Of a DNA stretch of 64,000 nt, positions 17,171 through 26,632 are shown piece after piece (the first letter of the stretch is position 1; each line of letters begins with the position of its first letter). The stretch comes from Pseudoramibacter faecis (lineage in GTDB: Bacteria; Bacillota; Clostridia; Eubacteriales; Eubacteriaceae). A model generated the notes under the pieces. It saw nothing but the letters and a program-made list of their open reading frames with translations. It was not told the origin of the DNA and did no database searches. A program made the translations under genes and the position numbers. The stretch covers positions 62,001-126,000 of the forward strand of contig NZ_JAYFFI010000003.1 of NCBI RefSeq assembly GCF_036289405.1. Reading direction: 5' to 3'.

Positions 17171-18670
17171 TTAATAATCCTCAAAGGAAAAGAAACTTCG
17201 CAGCCGTTCCCGACTTATTCTGTTACAGCCGTCACTCCATAACACTTTTCCGTTTTCAATAAATACAAAGTAATTGCAACACTCAACAATCAATTCGGGA
17301 TCGTGTGTAACTATAAAAATCGTTTTTCCCATCAAGCTCAATTTTTGCAGATTTTCGGCTACTTTTTTCATATGGCAATAATCTAATCCACTTGTAGGTT
17401 CATCAAAGACAATGACTTGTCTATCAGATGCAATCGCGCTGGCAATCGCTACCCGCTGTTTCTGCCCTCCGGATAACGACATCGGATGGGCATCCCTAAA
17501 TTCTGAAACATGCAGGCTTTCCATAATGTTTTCTACTTCAAGCGCCGCTTTCTCTTCGTCCAAATTATCCAGACTAAGCAAAATTTCATCCTTTACGCTT
17601 TCTGTAAAAAGCTGATGATTTACATCCTGCATAACCATATAACAAGTCTTAATTCTTTGATTGGCCATATAAGTTTGTCCGTCCATGCTCATACTGCCTT
17701 TTGCAGTTTTGAGTAATCCGCATAGGTTATGGGCAAAAGTCGTTTTGCCGGCGCCATTGTTGCCGACTACTCCAACCACCGCACCTTGCGGAATCATCAA
17801 ATCTGATATATCCAGCACCTTTCGCTTTTTCTTCTGCCCATCGGAAGTATTTTTATAAGAGGCTTCAAAGTCCCTGATATATAGCTGCTTTGTCGCACAC
17901 ACCACACTCTGCATTTTACTAAAACCTTCGGACTGCAAGGCTCTAAGACCCAGCGCGTGCAATTCATCCGTAGATTTCTTTTTGAAGTCGGAGATGGAAA
18001 GATTTTCTTTTATTTGTCCGTCCCGCATGTACAGAACATGATCTGCAATATCCATCAGGTAGTACAGGCGATGTTCCGCAATTACAATTGTTTTCCCGCA
18101 TGCTTTCCATTCTCGCAATACGTTTTTTAATTCTCTGATTGATTTAATATCCAAATTGGAAGATGGCTCATCCAATACAAATACATCTGGCTCCATTGCT
18201 GATACAGACGCACAGGCAATTTTCTGTTTTTCACCGCCGGATAGTGCAAAAAGACTCCGATTTAGCGAATCTTCAATTTTTAATGCACTCACGATTTTGT
18301 CTATCCGTAAATTGATTTCATCTGAGTCAATTGCTAAATTCTCGCATCCAAACGCAATTTCGCTGGTAGTATCCACCGTAAAAAACTGTGTCCTTGGATT
18401 CTGGAATACGGAACCAACAACGCCTGATAAAGCATAAAGAGACACATTTTTTACATCTATCCCGTTCACGATTGTTTGCCCGGTAAGCGTTCCCTCATAA
18501 TAATGTGGAATTAACCCATTGATTAAACGTGTGAGGCTTGTCTTTCCGCAGCCGGATTCTCCACAGATCAAAACGACCTCTCCGTCATGGATTTTCAAAT
18601 TTATATTTTCGATTTTCCCTTTGGAACTGCCTTGCTCATATTGAAAGGACACATCCTTAAATTCTATCAT
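17171..18670 (-). CDS. ECF transporter energizing ATPase, two fused nucleotide-binding domains (cassette A)
   Basis: A 499-residue cytosolic ATPase with two ABC domains in one chain. Domain 1 has Walker A GESGCGKTS, signature LSGGEKQK and Walker B VFVLDEPSSNLD. Domain 2 has GNNGAGKTT, LSGGQKQRVAIAS and VIVFDEPTSGLD. It would power import with the EcfT and S-component proteins encoded just upstream. It is the last gene of a five-gene minus-strand operon. The paralog in cassette B is 473 residues. Substrate is not shown by this subunit. Confidence 0.9.
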   Translation of the reverse strand: MIEFKDVSFQYEQGSSKGKIENINLKIHDGEVVLICGESGCGKTSLTRLINGLIPHYYEGTLTGQTIVNGIDVKNVSLYALSGVVGSVFQNPRTQFFTVDTTSEIAFGCENLAIDSDEINLRIDKIVSALKIEDSLNRSLFALSGGEKQKIACASVSAMEPDVFVLDEPSSNLDIKSIRELKNVLREWKACGKTIVIAEHRLYYLMDIADHVLYMRDGQIKENLSISDFKKKSTDELHALGLRALQSEGFSKMQSVVCATKQLYIRDFEASYKNTSDGQKKKRKVLDISDLMIPQGAVVGVVGNNGAGKTTFAHNLCGLLKTAKGSMSMDGQTYMANQRIKTCYMVMQDVNHQLFTESVKDEILLSLDNLDEEKAALEVENIMESLHVSEFRDAHPMSLSGGQKQRVAIASAIASDRQVIVFDEPTSGLDYCHMKKVAENLQKLSLMGKTIFIVTHDPELIVECCNYFVFIENGKVLWSDGCNRISRERLRSFFSFEDY

Positions 18671-18686
18671 TTCATTTCAGCCCTCC

Positions 18687-19415
18687 TCAAAAAAGCAGGA
18701 ATACCAATAGCGCGGCAGTAATCATGATCATCATCACAAAATCTTTCCAATGGAAACCGATCTTGCAAATGCTTGTACGCTTTTTGCCGTTTCCTAATCC
18801 CCTTGTCAAAGCTGCCGCAGACAGGTCATTCCCTATCGTTACTACGGACATCATGAGAGGAACAATCCGATATTCTAATATTGATTGGGGATTTCTGAAA
18901 AAATTTTTCCCTGTCATTCCTCTCATACGCATAGCGTTACCGATAGATTCCGCTTCTTCGGAAATTGTAGGGAAAAACCGGAACATAACAGAAAACGGGA
19001 TAATGAATGCTTCTGGTATATGCATACGCTGCATGGCAAAGACAAATTCACTAACCTTGGTAGTTGAAAGAAGATAGTAGCCCATCATGGCACTCGGAAA
19101 CCATCTTGTTCCAAATTGCGCCAACAGCGATATTATAATTGTTCCTATCAGTCCCATATACGGAACAAGAAACATGTTCACCGTCCATGAAACAACAAAA
19201 ACAATCAGATAGATGATGGCAACCTTTTTCCTACTGCCCGAAAGCAAAAGGAAGAAGGGTATCAATGCCAGAATCGGCTTTAACCAGAAACTAATACCGT
19301 CCGTTTTTCCGTCAATCATTACAATACTGAATATTACCAGCATATATAGCTTTGTTCTTGGGTCAAGCCAGAAACGCCGCTCCGAATCAACTGACAGTAA
19401 TAATTCTGGTTTCAT
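18687..19415 (-). CDS. ECF transporter T component (EcfT/CbiQ-like, cassette A)
   Basis: A 242-residue membrane protein with several hydrophobic segments and the coupling-helix signature in the form AMRMRGMTGKNF and ALTRGLGNGKK (two Arg-Gly motifs that contact the ATPase). It couples ATP hydrolysis to the S component. Its start overlaps the stop of the S-component gene by one base. Confidence 0.88.
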   Translation of the reverse strand: MKPELLLSVDSERRFWLDPRTKLYMLVIFSIVMIDGKTDGISFWLKPILALIPFFLLLSGSRKKVAIIYLIVFVVSWTVNMFLVPYMGLIGTIIISLLAQFGTRWFPSAMMGYYLLSTTKVSEFVFAMQRMHIPEAFIIPFSVMFRFFPTISEEAESIGNAMRMRGMTGKNFFRNPQSILEYRIVPLMMSVVTIGNDLSAAALTRGLGNGKKRTSICKIGFHWKDFVMMIMITAALLVFLLF

Positions 19416-20002
19416 TAAACAATGCCCGCCTTTACAAAATGCTTCTTCAAAATTGCCTTGCCCAAATACGCGCCGATCACTCCGCCAACGATGCCTAAAA
19501 CAATGACTACCGGAAGCATCCAGTTAGCAGTAAGGCCCATAACGGCATTGATGTATTCGTCCGTACCTCCCTTGCTTCTGTACGCCTCAAAGAAAGTATC
19601 TCTCATAATCCACATAGGCAGCATGGAGCCGATTACCCATTCGGTGAACACGCAATATCCCAACACAGTATGCTTCCAACTTTTATATGCGCCAGCTTTG
19701 AAGATCAAATCTGCCAGGAATCCAAATACAATTCCGAAGGGAATGGAAATCCAGCTTTGTCCCATCAGAAAGCAGAGGACACTGACCAGCGTACCCATAA
19801 TAGTAGCCGCGCCAAATTTTCCTGTCTTTGTCAAAAACAGCATAAATGGAATGCCACCCAGTATTCCCAACACCAATGGAATGATAACTGCAAAGATAGG
19901 AATGTAACCCAGCATACCCGTGATAAAGAACATCACAAAGTAGATGACCGTAAAGATACCGATGTTGATAAAGTCTTTTGCGTTCAATTTTTTCTTGTCC
20001 AT
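19415..20002 (-). CDS. ECF transporter S component, MptD/Trep_Strep family (cassette A)
   Basis: A 195-residue integral membrane protein with about six hydrophobic segments; it starts MDKKKLNAKDFINIGIFTVI and resembles the MptD / TIGR02185 family of substrate-binding S components. Proteins of this family are often encoded with YbtPQ-like transporters. It lies 18 bases downstream of the second half-ABC transporter gene. The ligand is unknown; context points to a metallophore or related small molecule. Confidence 0.82.
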   Translation of the reverse strand: MDKKKLNAKDFINIGIFTVIYFVMFFITGMLGYIPIFAVIIPLVLGILGGIPFMLFLTKTGKFGAATIMGTLVSVLCFLMGQSWISIPFGIVFGFLADLIFKAGAYKSWKHTVLGYCVFTEWVIGSMLPMWIMRDTFFEAYRSKGGTDEYINAVMGLTANWMLPVVIVLGIVGGVIGAYLGKAILKKHFVKAGIV

Positions 20003-20020
20003 TGTAGGAACTCCTTTCTT

Positions 20021-21769
20021 TTATGCAAAGTTGTTTGCTTTGATTTTCCAACCGATAGCTTTTTCTCTCATGCCAACAAAATCCGCATAAATACCAGATT
20101 GCTTGATAAGCTCGTCATGCGTGCCTTGCTGAGAGATTTTACCCCGGTCGATAACGATGATTTGATTCGCATTTTTTACGGTTTTTAACCGATGGGCGAT
20201 CATAATAATTGTTTTTCCCTGAGTCAGTGCTTCAATCGCCTTCTGAAGCTCTGCCTCATTTTCGGGATCGACATTTGCTGTGGCCTCATCAAGAATAATA
20301 ATGGGCGCGTCTTTCATAATCGCTCTTGCAATAGAAATCCTCTGCTTTTCACCCCCGGAAATGGTTGCGCCGCTTTCTCCAATTACAGTCTGGTAGCCCT
20401 CCGGCAATGCTGAAATGAAGTCATGACACCTTGCCGCCTTTGCTGCCTTCACTACATCTTCATGGGTAGCGTTAGGAGAACCGAATTTAATATTGTTCTC
20501 AATCGTATCCGGAAACAAATACACATTCTGGAATACCATGCTGATGTTTTTCATTAAGCTGTCCAGCTTGTAATCTTTGACATCAATGCCACCGATACGG
20601 ACACTTCCGTTGTCAACATCCCAAAAGCGTGCAATCAGATTTACCAGTGTTGTTTTTCCAGATCCGGACGGACCGACAATCGCCGTGGTGGTTCCCTGCG
20701 GAATGGTGAGGGATACATGGTCGATCACTTTTTTATCCCCGTAAGAAAAGCTTACATCCTGCATTTCAATATCCAACCGATCTGGACTCTGCTCTTTGCC
20801 ATCAATATCAATCTGGGGGCTTTGATTGATTTCCTCTACACGGTCAATAGAAGCATCAATCATGGAAAGCATAAAAAACATTTCCCCAGCACTTTCCAAC
20901 TGGCTATATACCATGAATGCCGATACTAAAATTATCAAGCAATACGTTAATTCCAATGTGCCGTTTATGAAAAGAACAATAGAGCAGAATGCGGCGACAG
21001 CACTGGCAATCCGAAGAACAACCTGCTCGGCAGCTATATAAGGAATTCGACGCCTTTCAGTAAGCTGGTTTTTCTTCTGTGTTTCATCAATTGCTTTTTC
21101 CAGCGTGGTATTTGATTGCTTTGCCAGATGAAATGCCCGCACAACGCCCATCCCCTGTATGTATTCCAGTACGGCATCCATAAATTCTGTCTGTGCCTCT
21201 AACCTTTTTGGAGATAATTTTTTGGAGCAACGCAGGAGCATTGTGTTAATTACCATGAACAAAATTACGCCAGTTAAAAAAATCAAACTAATCTTCCAGC
21301 TGAAATAGCACATGGCAACAGAAAAGATACTGGCGTGGATTACACCCACCAAAGTCCGCACGATGATAGCAAAGGACATACTTTCAAGGTCACTCATGGT
21401 CGCTGTTGAAACGGATGTAAGATTGCCCAGACTATGGCTGTTGAAATAGCCCATCGGCATATATTTCATACGGTTGCCAATTTGAATCCTCTTGTCTTCA
21501 CACATTCGGTAGCTGCCTTCGCCTTCCTTGCCATGCGCCAGATACCAGAAAATAATGGTGCCGATCACACTGACTAACATAATACCAAAGGAAAGCAGGG
21601 CGGTCTGTGCGGTAATATTACTACGAACTAATCCATCCAAAACCACCAGAAGGGCGGCAAATTGCAGAGCTTCTAAAATACAGCGTATGATTTCATAAAA
21701 GAGTCCCAAATACCAATTTCGGCTCTGCCGACCCGCAAATTCAAAGAATTTTCGAAAAGAACGTATCAT
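20021..21769 (-). CDS. ABC transporter, fused permease-ATPase, YbtQ/IrtB-like (cassette A)
   Basis: A 582-residue half transporter with an N-terminal six-helix membrane domain and a C-terminal ATPase: Walker A GPSGSGKTTLVNL, signature ISGGEKQRISIARA and Walker B IIILDEATANVD. The preferred start is the ATG at 21769, preceded by GGAGGTGAAAACAGC, and overlaps the upstream transporter stop by 4 bases. It should form a heterodimer with the product of that gene. YbtPQ and IrtAB have an exporter fold but import ferric siderophores. Confidence 0.88.
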   Translation of the reverse strand: MIRSFRKFFEFAGRQSRNWYLGLFYEIIRCILEALQFAALLVVLDGLVRSNITAQTALLSFGIMLVSVIGTIIFWYLAHGKEGEGSYRMCEDKRIQIGNRMKYMPMGYFNSHSLGNLTSVSTATMSDLESMSFAIIVRTLVGVIHASIFSVAMCYFSWKISLIFLTGVILFMVINTMLLRCSKKLSPKRLEAQTEFMDAVLEYIQGMGVVRAFHLAKQSNTTLEKAIDETQKKNQLTERRRIPYIAAEQVVLRIASAVAAFCSIVLFINGTLELTYCLIILVSAFMVYSQLESAGEMFFMLSMIDASIDRVEEINQSPQIDIDGKEQSPDRLDIEMQDVSFSYGDKKVIDHVSLTIPQGTTTAIVGPSGSGKTTLVNLIARFWDVDNGSVRIGGIDVKDYKLDSLMKNISMVFQNVYLFPDTIENNIKFGSPNATHEDVVKAAKAARCHDFISALPEGYQTVIGESGATISGGEKQRISIARAIMKDAPIIILDEATANVDPENEAELQKAIEALTQGKTIIMIAHRLKTVKNANQIIVIDRGKISQQGTHDELIKQSGIYADFVGMREKAIGWKIKANNFA

Positions 21770-23514
21770 GCTGTTTTCACCTCCTTTGCATCCATGTGAG
21801 CTGTCCACATCGTATGATAAAGACTGCACTCTTTTAATAATTCCTCGTGCGTTCCTTTTGCCTGAATTGTCCCATCCTTCACAACAACAATCTGGTCGGA
21901 ATCCGTTATCGTTGACAGGCGGTGCGCAATTACAATCAATGTTTTACCCTTTGTCAGTCGGCTGATGGCCTCCTGTATTACCGCTTCATTTTCCGGGTCA
22001 GTATAGGAAGTTGCTTCATCAAGAATCACAATTGGGGCGTTTTTTAGCATAGCTCTGGCAATCGCGATTCTCTGGCGTTCTCCACCGGATAAATGCCCTC
22101 CGGCACCGCCAACCACAGTTTCATATCCATGCTCAAGATTCATGATAAACTCGTGACATCCAGAAGCTTTTGCAATCTGCTCCACTTCGGAATCGCTTGC
22201 TTCTGGCTTGCCCATACGAATATTGTTACGCACTGTATTGTTAAACAGATAATTGTCCTGCGACACATAGGAAATCAAATTGTTCAATTGATCAGTAGAA
22301 ATTTCTTTTACGCTTTTATCACCAATCGTAATCAGTCCCCCGGTCGCATCCCAAAAGGACGCAATCAATTTTGCAATCGTTGATTTTCCGCTGCCGGACG
22401 GTCCTACAAAAGCTGTCATCTTCCCCTGTGGAATTGTCAGATCAATTCCTTTCAAGACCTCTTTTTCCTCGTATGCAAAATGAACATTTTCCAAAGAAAT
22501 ATCAAGGTTTTGCAAATCACATTTTTCCACTGGCCGGACAAGTTCTGGCTGGTTTAATATACCGTCAATCTCGCCCATTACAGTACCTATTTTTGCAATA
22601 TCATCGGTAAAGAACATTGCGGCTACAAGTGGGCCAGCAATTCCCAACGATAGGATAGTTACCGTAATAAAGGTGGCAGCTGACAGCGAACCATTCATGT
22701 AAAACAAGCACCCAACGGGAAGTACAGTAATCAGCGCCGCAGGCCATACACTCATCATAACCGCAGAATATTTTTGTGTATCTCTCATCCAGTCTAAAAT
22801 CAGGTCTGCATTTGCATGGACAGCATTTGTAAATTTTTGATAGGAATTATCTGCCTGATTAAACGCCTTAATGACTTCAATACCGCCGATGTATTCTACC
22901 GTTGTTGCACTCATATGATTTCCGGCTTTTACAACTTCTCCATACTTCTTGGGATATTCTTTCATCATTCCCATGTAACACACCATTCCAACAGGAATGG
23001 TAATCAGCGATACTAACGCCATTCTCCAGTCCAACATGAACAGATAAACAATGATTGCAATCGGTACGAGAAGATTTGAAGTCATTTCCGGGATTACATG
23101 AGCAAGCGGAACTTCTAACTGTTCAATCCGCTCCACCATACCGTTTTTTAACTGGCCGGACGGGGTATTGAGAATATAGCCCATAGGCACTCTGGTAAGT
23201 TTTGAAGCAATTTTCCGTCTTGCCTCCGACAGCACTTCAAAGGTTGCTTCATGGGATGCTCTTGTAGAAATTCCCATCAATATTGCTTTTAGGACAAAGC
23301 AGCCGCCAGAAATCAGACACCATATCATGTAAAATGATAAATCCCGATTCCCAGAGAGTAATTCGATCGTCATTCTGGCTGTTGAAAAATAAGGAACAAT
23401 ACCAAAGGCAACTGCAAGCACAGCAAGAATAACGGAAACGATGTAGCCAGTTTTATGCGGCCGGGCAAACTCTACCAGTCTGCCAACTGAATTTCCTCCC
23501 TGTGATTGATTCAT
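21766..23514 (-). CDS. ABC transporter, fused permease-ATPase, YbtP/IrtA-like (cassette A)
   Basis: A 582-residue half transporter with Walker A GPSGSGKSTIAKL, signature LSGGERQRIAIARA and Walker B IVILDEATSYTD. It is first in the five-gene operon ABC-ABC-S-T-A. An inverted-repeat operator lies 15-30 bases before its start and overlaps the likely promoter. Unlike IrtA, it has no extra siderophore-reductase domain. Gene order differs from cassette B, where the ECF genes come first. Confidence 0.88.
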   Translation of the reverse strand: MNQSQGGNSVGRLVEFARPHKTGYIVSVILAVLAVAFGIVPYFSTARMTIELLSGNRDLSFYMIWCLISGGCFVLKAILMGISTRASHEATFEVLSEARRKIASKLTRVPMGYILNTPSGQLKNGMVERIEQLEVPLAHVIPEMTSNLLVPIAIIVYLFMLDWRMALVSLITIPVGMVCYMGMMKEYPKKYGEVVKAGNHMSATTVEYIGGIEVIKAFNQADNSYQKFTNAVHANADLILDWMRDTQKYSAVMMSVWPAALITVLPVGCLFYMNGSLSAATFITVTILSLGIAGPLVAAMFFTDDIAKIGTVMGEIDGILNQPELVRPVEKCDLQNLDISLENVHFAYEEKEVLKGIDLTIPQGKMTAFVGPSGSGKSTIAKLIASFWDATGGLITIGDKSVKEISTDQLNNLISYVSQDNYLFNNTVRNNIRMGKPEASDSEVEQIAKASGCHEFIMNLEHGYETVVGGAGGHLSGGERQRIAIARAMLKNAPIVILDEATSYTDPENEAVIQEAISRLTKGKTLIVIAHRLSTITDSDQIVVVKDGTIQAKGTHEELLKECSLYHTMWTAHMDAKEVKTA

Positions 23515-23528
23515 ATAAACCCTCCATT

Positions 23529-23544
23529 GTTAGTATTAGCTAAC
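23529..23544 (-). promoter_or_regulatory. Inverted-repeat operator GTTAG-N6-CTAAC before transport cassette A
   Basis: GTTAGTATTAGCTAAC is a 16-base dyad with perfect 5-base arms, directly before the ribosome binding site of the first transporter gene. On the minus strand a TAAATA box precedes it. The same motif occurs at 39851-39866 and 41002-41017. It also resembles part of DtxR-type iron boxes. Confidence 0.65.
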
Positions 23545-23596
23545 CAATATTTAAAAAAATAAGCCGACAATCTGTTATGTGATTTACATAAACAAA

Positions 23597-23809
23597 TTAT
23601 CGGCTCTGCGTCTTGGCGTCTGGCACTACTGATAATCGTATTTTCATGTTGTCAACATCTACCAAACATTCTCGTTTGCATTTCGGACAAAATATTGGAA
23701 AGTTCTTCAATGAAGTGTCTGTCCGTATTTTTGTACGTGTTCTGCACTTGCAAAAAGGACAGTGTATCCATCCTCTTTCGTCCACACAAAAATCTACGGT
23801 TTTCTGCAT
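23597..23809 (-). CDS. Cysteine-rich KTR-domain protein (copy at cassette A)
   Basis: A 70-residue protein with two CxxC pairs (CPFCKCRTRTKIRTDTSLKN and FCPKCKRECLVD), a zinc-ribbon look, ending DAKTQSR. The family is common in Tn916-like elements, and its function is unknown. Its stop codon is inside the stem of a hairpin terminator (AGCCGATAA ... TCGGCT then TATTTTTTT). It lies between the TetR gene and the transport operon on the same strand. Confidence 0.8.
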   Translation of the reverse strand: MQKTVDFCVDERGWIHCPFCKCRTRTKIRTDTSLKNFPIFCPKCKRECLVDVDNMKIRLSVVPDAKTQSR

Positions 23810-23831
23810 TTATTTCACACCTTCTTTTCAT

Positions 23832-24449
23832 CTATTTCTGATAGTATTCTTTCCATCCGTTCCCATAAAAGATACGTAACTCCTTGATATATTTTTTTGC
23901 TTCTTCCATGGGCATATCGTGAATCACCACTTCAAAAATCCCAGCATAAAAAGCGCTTGAAACAACATGTAAAAAACCATCTGTAACTCGTCCTTCTGCC
24001 ATTGCTTTGCTTCCAGTTTGAATCAGGAATTTCTTTGTACAGCTTGTATCCAATTCTACTAACTCTTCTAAAAAATCCTGATAATAATTTCCTGGTGCTC
24101 CAGTAATCAGTAATCTAAATTCGGGAAAGTATTTATAGATGTAGGCAATCACAGCTTCAAACCCATGATCTGAATGTTCCATAAATTTTTTTTCCTGCTC
24201 GTGTCCTTTCAAAGAAGAAAAGTCACTTAATAATTGCCTCAGCAATTCAATCAGCCCCTTCGCCGCTGGTTCCACAAGAAAACGAAATAATCCCTCCTTA
24301 TCTGAGTACCGTGTGTATATTGTGCTGGTACTGACACCTGCATTTTGAGCAATCGTTCGTATCGATGCTTCAGTGTAACCTTTTTCTAGAAATTCTTTTT
24401 TCGCACATAGTAAAATTTTTTCATCAAATTCTTCTATCCTTCTTGCCAC
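23832..24449 (-). CDS. TetR/AcrR family regulator
   Basis: A 205-residue regulator with the TetR N-terminal helix-turn-helix (FLEKGYTEASIRTIAQNAGV and STSTIYTRYSDKEGLF) and a ligand-binding C-terminal part. It is the first gene of the minus-strand set TetR - KTR - five transporter genes. A perfect inverted repeat upstream (24469-24509) is a likely operator for autoregulation. Whether it also controls the transporters through read-through cannot be seen. Confidence 0.88.
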   Translation of the reverse strand: MARRIEEFDEKILLCAKKEFLEKGYTEASIRTIAQNAGVSTSTIYTRYSDKEGLFRFLVEPAAKGLIELLRQLLSDFSSLKGHEQEKKFMEHSDHGFEAVIAYIYKYFPEFRLLITGAPGNYYQDFLEELVELDTSCTKKFLIQTGSKAMAEGRVTDGFLHVVSSAFYAGIFEVVIHDMPMEEAKKYIKELRIFYGNGWKEYYQK

Positions 24450-24468
24450 TATTCTTCCTTCCTCATGT

Positions 24469-24509
24469 AAAACAACGTTTCTATAACATCGTTTTTAATA
24501 CGTTGTTTT
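24469..24509 (-). promoter_or_regulatory. Probable TetR operator
   Basis: Arms AAAACAACGT (24469-24478) and ACGTTGTTTT (24500-24509), ten bases perfect, 20-60 bases upstream of the TetR start. Confidence 0.65.
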
Positions 24510-24535
24510 AAATATAGCACACTTGTTTTGCATTT

Positions 24536-25243
24536 TCAAGACTTTCTATCACTATTTCCACCACTTCCTTCTATAAAATAATATATATCCTCTGCTACAT
24601 ATTCCCAATCTGGATCCAACATCATATCATGACAAATATTTGCATAAATAATTATTTTTGCTCCTACGCGTTTGCCCGCATCTATTCCTACAGAAATTGG
24701 CATACATTGATCATCTAAAGAACTTAAGATTAATGTTTTGCTCCAATCATAATTACTCGGAATATTCCTTCTCACTATCAAAAATTCTATTTGCTTTGTT
24801 TCTTTCTCGAATTTTTCTATATACTGCTCCAATTTGTTGTCATCCAATCGATCAGAAAAGTAAAATCGTTTTTTATTTCTAAATATATTATGGACATTTA
24901 TAACAAAAGTTCTCCTAATCTGCTTTACAAAGGGTCCTGGAGTCAAAAAAATAATACCGTTTAACTTCGGAGAATATTTGACAATGTATCTCTCCAAAAT
25001 TGCTGCCCCTAACGAATGAGAGACTATATATAATTCTCCTTCAAGTTTTTCTATCACTTCATTCAAATATTGTATGTATTCTTCAACTTTAGTTTTTTTA
25101 GATTTACCTTTAAAATCAATAGACTCTACATTAATTTTTCTTTCCAAAAAGTACGGAACAAAATTTTCCTCCCAGCACCATGCTCCATGATAAGCACCAT
25201 GTATGAAGACTATTGTCTTTCTATTTTCTTCATTATTTATGCG
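24536..25243 (-). pseudogene. Alpha/beta hydrolase without a normal start (5'-truncated)
   Basis: The open frame contains an alpha/beta hydrolase of the short AB_hydrolase_6 type: N-terminal strand and oxyanion motif TIVFIHGAYHGAWCWEENF, nucleophile elbow IVSHSLGAAILE, acidic residue in LSSLDDQCMP and histidine in NICHDMMLDP. Conserved codons extend to about 25228, but no ATG, GTG or TTG in frame lies upstream before a stop at 25244-25246. The internal TTG at 25147 would leave out the oxyanion strand. The gene probably lost its 5' end at an element junction. Confidence 0.7.
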
Positions 25244-25246
25244 TTA

Positions 25247-25690
25247 TTGAACAAAACCCCATAAAACCCCTTCACATTCTAATATTCTCATATTGAACTT
25301 TTTTCTTTACGGTCAGCGGATTGACTTGTCCAAATTTTGTGCCGCCCATGTTTTATAATATTTGATATGCTTATGTTATTGGAAAATCGAAATCTTAGGC
25401 AATCAAGGTTTTTGATTCGAAGACAGCAGGTAAAAATGCCTCCGACCATACTTAACAGAGGACTTCATACTCCTCGGAACACAGACTTTAACTATATAAG
25501 GGACTGCAAAGCAACAGCCCCTTATAAAAATCATATTATTTGTTTTCTTTTTTCATTTACATATTCTTGAATAGCATCACGTACATACTAAGCCGTTCCT
25601 TCCCCGAATTTGTCTAAATTATTTTTGAATTCTTTACTATATTCTCAAATCACTATATTCAATGAGACAATGCGAAAGCTTCGGGACATG
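25247..25690. other. Region without recognisable genes
   Basis: About 440 AT-rich bases between the hydrolase remnant and the membrane-protein gene. Short frames on both strands have no ribosome binding site and no family resemblance. I see no repeat or RNA gene. Confidence 0.5.
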
Positions 25691-26170
25691 CTAAAAAACC
25701 AGCACGACGATTCCGGCGACAATCGCCGCACCGGCAACCCAAATCAGCGTAAGAACGCCTCGCTTTTTCAACACTTGCTTCCAGCTCTGAACAAATGGCA
25801 GTCCTTCGCATCCTGGCAGTATCCAAAACCTGCTGTGTCCTACCCATATTTTGTCAATCACGATACCGTCATACCAGTTCATCACCTCTAAAAACAACAA
25901 TGCCAGCAGATAAGCTGTCTTGAAATCCGATACCCTATGCCACACACCGATGATAAGCACAAGTGCAGCCAACATGACCATGCAGAATTCTGTCATGAAG
26001 ATCTTCTGTTTGCGCCGCATCACTTCTTTTGTGGTCAGGCCTATTTCAATGGCTCGATCCTGTACAGTCTTCGGATAAAAATACAGCCCGTCGATCGCTC
26101 CGCCTCTCACAGCATATCTCACCATTATGGTAAATAAAAGGCAGTACAAGGCTAATTCCAATACAGTCAT
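25691..26170 (-). CDS. Uncharacterized membrane protein, 159 residues
   Basis: Hydrophobic segments at about residues 3-25, 60-80, 85-100 and 140-158 suggest three or four membrane spans, with a basic loop (TTKEVMRRKQKIF) between. I do not recognise the family. It is the last gene of a tight four-gene minus-strand operon, 21 bases after the SRPBCC gene, so it probably works with the methyltransferases and the SRPBCC protein. Confidence 0.75.
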   Translation of the reverse strand: MTVLELALYCLLFTIMVRYAVRGGAIDGLYFYPKTVQDRAIEIGLTTKEVMRRKQKIFMTEFCMVMLAALVLIIGVWHRVSDFKTAYLLALLFLEVMNWYDGIVIDKIWVGHSRFWILPGCEGLPFVQSWKQVLKKRGVLTLIWVAGAAIVAGIVVLVF

Positions 26171-26191
26171 AATTTCATCCAGTCCTTCTCC

Positions 26192-26623
26192 TTATTCCCG
26201 TAATAATTTGACCCACTTGCGTTGCCTGTGCGCATAAAATGCTTTTGCCCACAGCCAGATAAATATCGTTTTCCACCCCGCCTTGATTTCCACTCTGTCG
26301 GTATATTCCGTGCGACTGCCATCCAGCTTTATCAGCTTTATCTCATGGTTCCACACGGGAACACGCTCGTTTTCCTCCCGACTGCTGATGCCGTCCTGAT
26401 CGAATCGAACGATGTGGATCGTATGCGTGCAGAAAGGAATCACGCCAAAGAGGCGAAAACGATAGGCTGACGTACTCCCCGCAGTCCACTCTTGAACAGA
26501 CTCACCCACCGGCTCAAAGGCGGCAAATGGCTTTGCGATATATTGAAGTGTTTCCGGCTGCTGCAGCTTTTCAAAAACAACAGCGCGTGACGCCGGTAAA
26601 ATTGTGGTTCTGTTTACAATCAC
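26192..26623 (-). CDS. SRPBCC-type ligand-binding protein
   Basis: A 143-residue protein that begins MIVNRTTILPASRAVVFEKL, the usual first strand and helix of START/SRPBCC folds. Such folds bind hydrophobic ligands or act as cyclases. Its neighbours are two methyltransferases and a membrane protein. The ligand is unknown. Confidence 0.75.
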   Translation of the reverse strand: MIVNRTTILPASRAVVFEKLQQPETLQYIAKPFAAFEPVGESVQEWTAGSTSAYRFRLFGVIPFCTHTIHIVRFDQDGISSREENERVPVWNHEIKLIKLDGSRTEYTDRVEIKAGWKTIFIWLWAKAFYAHRQRKWVKLLRE

Positions 26624-26632
26624 GTTTGCTCC

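Noticed and set aside
17171..20002. Cobalt or cobalamin (Cbi) transport by the ECF genes
   Set aside because: CbiO/CbiQ-like subunits are shared by all ECF systems; the S component is MptD-like and the partners are YbtPQ-like, and no cobalamin genes are nearby.
25337..25570. 77-residue plus-strand ORF
   Set aside because: No ribosome binding site, no recognisable domain, low-complexity composition.
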